Part shown: positions 1 through 4,889 of the stretch, in pieces
How the letters are laid out: every line of letters starts with the position of its first letter
How positions within the stretch are numbered: position 1 is the first letter of the stretch
Source of the DNA: Dichloromethanomonas sp964477085
GTDB lineage: Bacteria; Bacillota; Desulfitobacteriia; Desulfitobacteriales; Syntrophobotulaceae
Length of the DNA: 7,092 nucleotides
Assembly (NCBI GenBank): GCA_964477085.1
Contig: CAYZDF010000109.1
Span: 1 to 7,092, forward strand
Direction of reading: 5' to 3'
Position numbers and translations under genes: made by a program
The notes under the pieces: generated by a model
Seen by the model: the letters and a program-made list of their open reading frames with translations, nothing else
Told to the model about the DNA's origin: nothing
Databases searched by the model: none

Positions 1-280
1 GGATTCTTAGGCCCGCCCTCGAACGACCGTTTTGTGCACTAGAATAACGTTCCATAGCCCAAAGGAACCATACTTTTTTCAGAAAAACTGAAAACTTTTT
101 ATAACTCAATAATGTTTATTCGATACAATACTATTCTATACACATCTTTTAGTCTTTGCAAAACCCAAAGATACCATACAGAGTCCGTATTTGAATCATA
201 CGACTCAAGAGAACTCACTAACTATCGAAATCCATTCTACACTACTAATTTTAGTCTTAATTACTTCTAAAACAGCTTTT
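1..280. other. Left-edge region downstream of acuA
   Basis: Besides the hairpin at 76-99, a bulged 9-bp stem lies at 181-206 with a 7-base loop. Two plus-strand frames are open from the window edge to stops at 40-42 and 45-47, and a minus-strand frame is open from an ATG at 55 to the edge. All three are too short to identify. The first 60 bases look richer in G and C than the A/T-rich rest. Confidence 0.5.
76..99 (+). terminator. Plus-strand terminator-like hairpin near the left edge
   Basis: TTTTCAG (76-82) pairs with CTGAAAA (88-94) around five A, followed on the plus strand by CTTTTT. The minus-strand side lacks a T-run. This suggests termination of a rightward transcript entering from the left, convergent with acuA. 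The stem is A/T-rich, so it is weak. Confidence 0.4.
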
Positions 281-901
281 TTAAAATTGTTTAAATAATA
301 ATTGCTCAAAGTCTTGGATTGTACCCTTACTGACACTCTTACCATAACGAACCATCAGCATATTAGCAGGATGGGATGTTATTTCTTCCTCATCAGTATC
401 TTTTACAACAAGTTCCACATGCTCCATCAGTCTGCGCATCATCTCTCGGTACTCCCAGACATGCATCCCCGTACCTTCCAGATCCCAATGCCAATAATAC
501 TCTGTGGCTAGTACAACGTAGTTTTCCATAATCGTATCCTGAAATGCGACTTCAAGCATACCACGTGCTACCCCATATTTGCGGACTTTTGGTGAAACTT
601 CGATGGCCCCCAATTCCAAAACCTGTCGCGGTCCTTCCGACCAACGCTCAAATTCATCAGGAGGGTGAAAGGTGACATATCCAACAAGTTCTCCGTTCAG
701 TTGAGCGGTAACCACTTTTCCCTCAGCTAAGCGGCTTATTTCAAGCAATGCCTTTTTTTGCCTTATAGCCGGCCTAAAAGCCTTTAGTAGAAGATCGATG
801 CTTAAAGATTCCAACGTTTCAGGAGAAGTCACACCATTGATGACCAATTCTCCTTCAGGAGTATTGATTGTTCGAGTACTGTTTGTCCAAATATCAGCCA
901 C
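281..901 (-). CDS. acuA: AcuA-type protein acetyltransferase (GNAT fold) acting on acetyl-CoA synthetase
   Basis: The 206-residue product matches the AcuA family as I remember it from Bacillus (about 210 residues). Shared blocks are FRP (42-44), GYVTF (74-78), ERWSEG (85-90), ELGAIEVSP (96-104), the acetyl-CoA pyrophosphate loop region RKYGVA (107-112), MENYVV then TEYYWHWDL (125-141), and SHPAN (176-180). In B. subtilis, AcuA is a cytosolic enzyme that uses acetyl-CoA to acetylate the catalytic lysine of acetyl-CoA synthetase, inactivating it. An acs gene lies about 4 kb upstream on the same strand, which fits that role; acting on this Acs is an inference. The start is GTG, chosen because GGGAGG (910-915) lies 8 bases upstream. 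The stop is TAA. The gene follows a strong hairpin and has its own TATAAT box, so it is probably transcribed alone. Neither acuB nor acuC follows it. Confidence 0.9.
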   Translation of the reverse strand: MADIWTNSTRTINTPEGELVINGVTSPETLESLSIDLLLKAFRPAIRQKKALLEISRLAEGKVVTAQLNGELVGYVTFHPPDEFERWSEGPRQVLELGAIEVSPKVRKYGVARGMLEVAFQDTIMENYVVLATEYYWHWDLEGTGMHVWEYREMMRRLMEHVELVVKDTDEEEITSHPANMLMVRYGKSVSKGTIQDFEQLLFKQF

Positions 902-909
902 GTAAATAG

Positions 910-915
910 CCTCCC
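910..915 (-). promoter_or_regulatory. Ribosome binding site fixing the GTG start of acuA
   Basis: On the minus strand this reads GGGAGG, 8 bases before the GTG at 901-899. Its strength and spacing support a non-ATG start. Confidence 0.75.
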
Positions 916-946
916 AGATTACCTCTATCTTCCTCTCCTGGCTTTA

Positions 947-974
947 ATTATACACTTAAATGAAATAAAAGTAA
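947..974 (-). promoter_or_regulatory. Candidate promoter of acuA
   Basis: A perfect minus-strand TATAAT lies at 952-947, preceded by GTG. The best -35 match is TTACTT at 974-969 with a 16-base spacer, which is poor against TTGACA. The implied leader is about 40 bases and contains the acuA ribosome site. The box sits just after the hairpin at 985-1017, consistent with acuA having its own transcript. The pepF-proximal box has the same GTGTATAAT string. Confidence 0.5.
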
Positions 975-984
975 GATTAATAAG

Positions 985-1017
985 ACAATCAGGTCTTAGT
1001 TTTTAAGACCTGATTGT
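985..1017 (-). terminator. Perfect 14-bp hairpin after mrp, probable terminator
   Basis: Positions 985-998 are perfectly complementary to 1004-1017, with a 5-base loop. The element begins 40 bases past the mrp stop and lies before the acuA promoter, where a terminator is expected. On the minus strand the tail is T-rich but broken (CTTATTAATC), so it is not a textbook U-run. It may also act by protecting the mRNA end. Confidence 0.6.
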
Positions 1018-1056
1018 GCTGTTTTAGATAAATAAGTCTATTTGTTTGCCTATGCT

Positions 1057-1893
1057 TTAAGCTTTCTGCTTACTGCGTTCTGTTAATTGACGAGCAATAT
1101 GGTTGAATTTCTCAGACTCATACTCTTCAATCTTGCCGGCATCCGATAGCTCGGCTAATTTAGGATCGATCGGCAATTCACCCAAGAATGGGATTTCGTT
1201 ATATTCAGCTTCTCTTTCCCCGTTTGGTTTTCCAAAAATTTCGATTCGTTTCCGACAGTCCGGGCATTCAACATAGGCCATATTTTCTACCAGCCCATAG
1301 AAGTTGGCCTCATACATGTTAGCCATTTTAATCGCTTTACGAACAACCATGTTGGCAAGTTGTTGAGGACTGGAAACGATAACCACTCCATCAATCGGTA
1401 TGGATTGAAAAACAGAAATCGGGACATCACCTGTTCCGGGCGGAAGATCAATAAGAAGATAATCCAGTTCACCCCAGATGACATCGGTCCAGAATTGTTT
1501 GACCAATTGAGAGATAATAGGTCCTCTCCAAATGACCGGGTCGTCCTCATTGGCGATCATAAGGTTAAGGGAGATAATTTTAATCCCATTAGGAGTAACC
1601 GCCGGAAGGATTCCGATTTCATTGGCGTCAGCTTTATCTTTAACACCAAAAATCTTGGGGATACTTGGGCCTGTTACATCTGCATCCAGCACTCCTACTT
1701 TAAAGCCCTGACGCATCATGCTAACCGCGAGCATTCCTGTGACAGAAGACTTCCCTACTCCTCCCTTACCGCTCATCACTGCAATGACATTTTTGACTTT
1801 GCTCAGCTTTTGCGCTTCAGTAAGTTCGGGTACTGAAGGACAGCTCCCTGAGCAAGTGGAAGCAGACGAACAACTACTACATGAATCAGCCAC
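1057..1893 (-). CDS. mrp: Mrp/Nbp35-family P-loop ATPase, iron-sulfur cluster carrier or scaffold
   Basis: From the GTG start the product is 278 residues. It has the deviant Walker A motif of the MinD/Mrp group (GKGGVGKSS, 42-50, with both the signature and P-loop lysines), a second nucleotide motif DADVTGPSIP (70-79), and LLIDLPPGTGD (146-156). A CPDC pair (C210, C213) is the motif that in this family bridges a shared Fe-S cluster at the dimer interface. The N-terminus has four more cysteines (C5, C8, C14, C18) in a Ser/Cys-rich tail, resembling the extra cluster site of Nbp35. Homologues bind labile Fe4S4 clusters in the cytosol and pass them to apoproteins. A longer reading from TTG at 1908 would place the ribosome site inside the gene, so GTG is preferred. 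The exact client proteins cannot be seen here. Confidence 0.93.
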   Translation of the reverse strand: MADSCSSCSSASTCSGSCPSVPELTEAQKLSKVKNVIAVMSGKGGVGKSSVTGMLAVSMMRQGFKVGVLDADVTGPSIPKIFGVKDKADANEIGILPAVTPNGIKIISLNLMIANEDDPVIWRGPIISQLVKQFWTDVIWGELDYLLIDLPPGTGDVPISVFQSIPIDGVVIVSSPQQLANMVVRKAIKMANMYEANFYGLVENMAYVECPDCRKRIEIFGKPNGEREAEYNEIPFLGELPIDPKLAELSDAGKIEEYESEKFNHIARQLTERSKQKA

Positions 1894-1900
1894 TCTTATT

Positions 1901-1906
1901 ACCTCC
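1901..1906 (-). promoter_or_regulatory. Ribosome binding site deciding the GTG start of mrp
   Basis: On the minus strand this reads GGAGGT, 7 bases before the GTG at 1893-1891. An in-frame TTG at 1908-1906 overlaps it, so that TTG cannot use this site. The start is therefore GTG, giving MADSCSSC as the N-terminus. Confidence 0.8.
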
Positions 1907-2010
1907 AATTATCTTTCTATCTTGTCTATAGGCTCAAATCAGTGGAAAGACACGAACCTATAAGTAACAGTTGGCAAACAGGTCCTCAAAGGGCTTGTTT
2001 CCACATACTA

Positions 2011-2039
2011 ATAGTAACAACAAATAGGTAATTTCGCAA
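2011..2039 (-). promoter_or_regulatory. Weak candidate promoter of mrp
   Basis: On the minus strand TTGCGA (2039-2034) is separated by 17 bases from TACTAT (2016-2011). Each box matches consensus at 4 of 6 positions. Initiation would give a leader of about 110 bases that contains the imperfect hairpin at 1973-2002. No clear terminator separates pepF from this point, so readthrough from pepF is also possible. Confidence 0.3.
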
Positions 2040-2042
2040 ATT

Positions 2043-3851
2043 TTAGACAATATTTTTTTGAACCAGTTTTTCTAATTGATTTAGAAGATCCGTGAAAACC
2101 GTAAGGGCCTGACGAACAGGTTCAGGTTTTTCCATATCCACCCCTGCTTTTCGCAGAAGATTGATGGGATAATCCGAACCTCCACTGCTTAAAAACTCCA
2201 GATATCTTTCTATTGCCGGCTGGCCTTCTTCAAGAATCTGTTGAGCCAAGGCTGTTGCCGCAGAAAAACCGGTAGCATATTTGTAAACATAGAACGCATT
2301 GTAGAAATGAGGAATACGTGCCCATTCCATATCAATCTGCTCGTCGATAACAATATCAGAACCAAAATATTGGATATTCAAATCACGATAGATCTTGGAT
2401 AAGGATTCAGCGGTAAGAGATTCATTTCTCTCCACAGCTTCATGTATCGCCTTTTCAAATTCGGCGAACATGGTCTGTCTGAAAACGGTACCTCTAAATT
2501 GCTCTAGATAATGATTGATAAGATAAGCTTTCATCTTGTCGTCATTAGTCGTTTCAATCATATGGCGCATAACCAGCGATTCGTTTAAGGTTGAAGCAAC
2601 CTCAGCCACGAATATGGTATAACCAGCATAGAGATGGATCTGTTTCTGGTTAGAGAAATAGCTGTGCAGGGCATGCCCCATTTCATGGGCAAGAGTAAAT
2701 AGAGAATTTAAGTTGTCTTGATGATTGAGTAAGACAAAAGGATGAGAACTATAAGTCCCCCATGAATAGGCACCGCTTGTTTTACCTATATTTTCGTAAA
2801 TATCAATCCAGCCGGAATTGTACCCTTCATCCAATACTTTTAAATAATCTTCTCCCAGAGGTTCCAGGCCCTTTCGGACTGTCGCTTTAGCTTCTTCATA
2901 AGGGATGTTGGCTTCCAGCTCAGGCACAAATGGTACATAGATGTCGTACATGTGTAATTCGTCCACTCCCAGGACTTTTTTACGCAGTTTAATATACCGC
3001 TGAAAAGCCGGCAGGAAGTCGTGTACCGTCTGGATCAGAGAATCATAGACTGAGACCGGCACATTATCGTTATCCAAGGCCCCTTCGATCGCTGAAGGAT
3101 ACTTCCTAGATCTAGCAAAAAAGACATCGGCTTTAACGCTGGCGTTAAGCATCGCTGCCCAGGAATTAACCTGTTTACCATAGGCTGCATAGAGCGTGGT
3201 GAAGGCATCCTGCCGAATCCTCCGATCCTTGCTCTCCATGTATTTAATAAAGTTACCTTTGGTGAGTTCGATTTCACGTCCCTCTTCATCTTTGATATAA
3301 CCGATCTTGAGGTCAGCATCATTGGCCATACTGAAGATGGTGCTGGGCGCAGCCGCTAATTCACCTGCTTCAGCTAATAACTTCTCTTCAGCTAGTGACA
3401 GGACATGTTCTTTCTGTCGGAGGATATTCTCTAGATAATGATCATAGATATCCATTTTGGGGTCTTTTCGCAGATCATCAAATTGATCTTGCGGAATAGC
3501 CAATATTTCCGGGACGATAAAGGATAGTGTGCTGCCGGCCTGTACAGATAGCATGCTTGCTCTGTCTGTCATTCCTTGGTAACGGGATATCCGGTTATCC
3601 TCATCCCTTCTCATCCTGGCATACGTAAACAGATCTTCAATATTAAGACTTAAGTTGTCAGCCCATTCCAAGCATTCCGCAAAAATATCGGCACTTTGAG
3701 CCAGATTGCCCCGATACTTTTCGGAAAAAACGATAAGCTTTTCAGTTTCTTTAAAACATTCTTCCCACGCTTCATCTGAGGCAAAGATATCCTCAAGGTT
3801 CCATTTATGTTCTTGCAGGATTTCTTCCCTCGACCGTAAAACTTGAGACAA
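2043..3851 (-). CDS. pepF: Oligoendopeptidase F (M3 family zinc metallopeptidase)
   Basis: The 602-residue product has the usual length and layout of M3B peptidases. An N-terminal helical region begins with the typical W-N-L-E-D-(I/L)-F motif (17-23). The zinc site HEMGH follows (H389, E390, H393), then the third ligand E417 in FVAEVAST. Near the C-terminus is HFYNAFYVYKYATG (515-528), whose His and Tyr residues line the substrate cleft in this family. PepF enzymes cut oligopeptides of roughly 7 to 17 residues in the cytosol and help recycle peptides. There is no signal peptide. The start is TTG, supported by AGGAGG (3860-3865) 8 bases upstream. The gene lies about 216 bases downstream of the CYTH gene across the microsatellite region, and 149 bases upstream of mrp. 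It appears intact; a physiological link to its neighbours is not evident. Confidence 0.95.
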   Translation of the reverse strand: MSQVLRSREEILQEHKWNLEDIFASDEAWEECFKETEKLIVFSEKYRGNLAQSADIFAECLEWADNLSLNIEDLFTYARMRRDEDNRISRYQGMTDRASMLSVQAGSTLSFIVPEILAIPQDQFDDLRKDPKMDIYDHYLENILRQKEHVLSLAEEKLLAEAGELAAAPSTIFSMANDADLKIGYIKDEEGREIELTKGNFIKYMESKDRRIRQDAFTTLYAAYGKQVNSWAAMLNASVKADVFFARSRKYPSAIEGALDNDNVPVSVYDSLIQTVHDFLPAFQRYIKLRKKVLGVDELHMYDIYVPFVPELEANIPYEEAKATVRKGLEPLGEDYLKVLDEGYNSGWIDIYENIGKTSGAYSWGTYSSHPFVLLNHQDNLNSLFTLAHEMGHALHSYFSNQKQIHLYAGYTIFVAEVASTLNESLVMRHMIETTNDDKMKAYLINHYLEQFRGTVFRQTMFAEFEKAIHEAVERNESLTAESLSKIYRDLNIQYFGSDIVIDEQIDMEWARIPHFYNAFYVYKYATGFSAATALAQQILEEGQPAIERYLEFLSSGGSDYPINLLRKAGVDMEKPEPVRQALTVFTDLLNQLEKLVQKNIV

Positions 3852-3859
3852 AACGAATC

Positions 3860-3865
3860 CCTCCT
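3860..3865 (-). promoter_or_regulatory. Ribosome binding site fixing the TTG start of pepF
   Basis: A perfect minus-strand AGGAGG lies 8 bases before the TTG at 3851-3849. No ATG or GTG near it competes, so a rare TTG start preceded by a strong site is the best reading. Confidence 0.75.
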
Positions 3866-3887
3866 AACCGTGTATCTTCTCTGAATT

Positions 3888-3917
3888 ATTATACACAGTT
3901 GAAGGGAAAATTACTAA
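3888..3917 (-). promoter_or_regulatory. Candidate proximal promoter of pepF
   Basis: A perfect minus-strand TATAAT lies at 3893-3888, with a weak -35 (TTAGTA, 3917-3912) 18 bases upstream. The leader would be about 30 bases and include the pepF ribosome site. The -35 falls inside a 7-1-7 A/T palindrome (3907-3921). Confidence 0.45.
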
Positions 3918-3973
3918 TTTTGGCATTCAGTTTTCCAATACCATCATTAGCTTTACGTTAAGCTCCTGAAATC

Positions 3974-4026
3974 CTCTGTCTCTGTCTCTGTCTCTGTCTC
4001 TGTCTCTGTCTCTGTCTCTGTCTCTG
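3974..4026. repeat. Hexanucleotide microsatellite, about 8.8 units of TCTCTG
   Basis: Eight perfect head-to-tail TCTCTG units occupy 3979-4026, preceded by a partial CTCTG at 3974-3978. On the transcribed (minus) side the unit reads CAGAGA. The tract lies in the gap between the CYTH gene and pepF, and I find no reading frame through it that looks like a gene. Perfect short repeats of this length are prone to slippage, so unit number may vary between cells or strains. A six-base unit would alter spacing without changing frame. Confidence 0.97.
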
Positions 4027-4030
4027 AAAT

Positions 4031-4036
4031 ATTATA
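4031..4036 (-). promoter_or_regulatory. Distal TATAAT box next to the microsatellite
   Basis: On the minus strand this reads TATAAT, ending 4 bases before the TCTCTG tract. No good -35 lies 16 to 18 bases upstream, so it is only a -10-like box. If used, transcription toward pepF would begin within the first repeat unit. Confidence 0.3.
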
Positions 4037-4067
4037 AGGGAATGTGAGTCACTATATACTGGTATTA

Positions 4068-4541
4068 CTATGTCCACTTGGAATAAGGATTTCGCCCTAG
4101 ATTGATATTTGAGTAGCGGGAATCGTCCGTAATCTCTTTTTCCGTATTCACCCAGGAAGGAAAGAAAATGGCATAATCTTTGTGAGAAATTTCAACGTCT
4201 ACGGTAATAAGCCCTTCGTTATCGGCTTGATACACGTCAATTTCCCAAATTAAATCCTGTTGTTGTATTTTATACCTCTCTTTGACGATGGGTGGACAGA
4301 CTGCCAACTCTATTAGTTTGGTTATTTCCTCAGCTGTAACCTCCTTTTGAGGCGTTTCCAGTTCAAAACGCTCTCCACCTGAAATATAATCCTTGACTGT
4401 CATAGACATCGTACCATCGATAATCCTGAATCTTACCGAGGGATTTTCCGACAGATAACCTTGAATGATGTTGATCCCCTGTTTCAGCTCTGGCAGTAAA
4501 TCTATATGGACGAGAAATTTACGTTCTAACTCCAATGCCAT
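4068..4541 (-). CDS. CYTH-domain protein, triphosphate-tunnel metalloenzyme (likely inorganic triphosphatase-type)
   Basis: The 157-residue product is a complete single CYTH domain. It starts with the ExExK signature (E4, E6, K8 in ELERKFLV). After this come the tunnel basic residues R37 and R39 (VRFR), K50 (MTVK), and R58-x-E60-x-E62. Next are K87/R89 (VKERY), E100-x-D102 (WEIDVY) and D115-x-E117, ending with a YSNxxLGRNPY-like tail. These residues bind the triphosphate and divalent metal in family members, whose known activities include tripolyphosphatase, thiamine triphosphatase and class IV adenylyl cyclase. Small bacterial single-domain forms are most often triphosphatases, but the substrate cannot be read from sequence. 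It starts at ATG with AGGAGG (4552-4557) 10 bases upstream, and ends in TAG followed directly by TAA. It stands apart from acs by about 350 bases. Confidence 0.88.
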   Translation of the reverse strand: MALELERKFLVHIDLLPELKQGINIIQGYLSENPSVRFRIIDGTMSMTVKDYISGGERFELETPQKEVTAEEITKLIELAVCPPIVKERYKIQQQDLIWEIDVYQADNEGLITVDVEISHKDYAIFFPSWVNTEKEITDDSRYSNINLGRNPYSKWT

Positions 4542-4564
4542 ACTTCCAACTCCTCCTACTATGA

Positions 4565-4609
4565 AAAAAAGGTTATAGTAAGATTCAATTGATAAATTAT
4601 ACCTTTTTT
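4565..4609 (-). promoter_or_regulatory. A/T-rich hairpin in the leader of the CYTH gene
   Basis: AAAAAAGG (4565-4572) is complementary to CCTTTTTT (4602-4609). One further pair and an imperfect TATA-like inner stem follow. On the minus strand the second arm ends in a run of seven T. With only two G-C pairs it would be a weak terminator or attenuator. A second TATAAT box (4601-4596) lies inside it. Confidence 0.3.
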
Positions 4610-4631
4610 CTCAAGGTTTTTTACTGATGAA

Positions 4632-4661
4632 ATTATATCCTATCTTCCATATAATTTCCAA
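4632..4661 (-). promoter_or_regulatory. Candidate promoter of the CYTH gene
   Basis: On the minus strand TTGGAA (4661-4656) is followed after 18 bases by a perfect TATAAT (4637-4632). Initiation near 4625 would give a leader of about 85 bases that contains the A/T-rich hairpin and the ribosome site. This is the best-formed promoter in the window. Confidence 0.55.
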
Positions 4662-4767
4662 TCTATCATATTGCTTACTGATCTGTCATACTTTTACGTC
4701 AAGCGGGCTTTCCAAACCATACAGCCGACCAAATTACCACTAATCTCTAAAAAAGAGAATCGTAAAT

Positions 4768-4812
4768 GCAAAAGAGAGAATGGTTCACCACTTAAAGCAG
4801 TTTGCCATTCTC
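4768..4812 (-). terminator. Probable intrinsic terminator of acs
   Basis: On the minus strand GAGAATGG (4812-4805) pairs perfectly with CCATTCTC (4783-4776) across a 21-base loop and is followed by TCTTTTGC. It lies about 80 bases past the acs stop. The loop is long for a classical terminator, so efficiency is uncertain. A small TCTCT/AGAGA hairpin follows at 4744-4758. Confidence 0.5.
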
Positions 4813-4889
4813 CTGTCCTTTACTTATTTTCCCGTCCAAATAAGGTACATAATCGTACCAGTTACAACTGATGTTAAAGTGGTAAGTTC

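Larger units (their letters stand above)
4542..4889. other. Intergenic region between acs and the CYTH gene
   Basis: This 348-base gap holds the acs terminator hairpin, a promoter and an A/T-rich leader hairpin for the CYTH gene. A 66-residue plus-strand open frame (4671-4871) lacks a convincing ribosome site and family resemblance, and I do not call it a gene. Confidence 0.7.

Noticed and set aside
1360..1836. A 158-residue plus-strand open frame
   Set aside because: It lies antisense within mrp, whose minus-strand product is an unmistakable Mrp protein. The composition is that of a frame shadow.
1915..1943. TTGAGC-18-GATAAT as the mrp promoter
   Set aside because: Transcription would begin at or inside the GGAGGT ribosome site, leaving no usable leader.
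1927..1962. TATAGG/CCTATA inverted repeat in the mrp leader
   Set aside because: Six A/T-rich pairs around a 24-base gap are easily expected by chance and match no known leader element.
3974..4026. The TCTCTG tract as a CRISPR array or as a coding repeat
   Set aside because: Units are six bases with no spacers, so it is not CRISPR. I found no gene-like open frame running through it on either strand.
4671..4871. A 66-residue plus-strand open frame in the acs-CYTH gap
   Set aside because: It overlaps the acs terminator and the CYTH promoter region, has no convincing ribosome site, and shows no recognisable domain.
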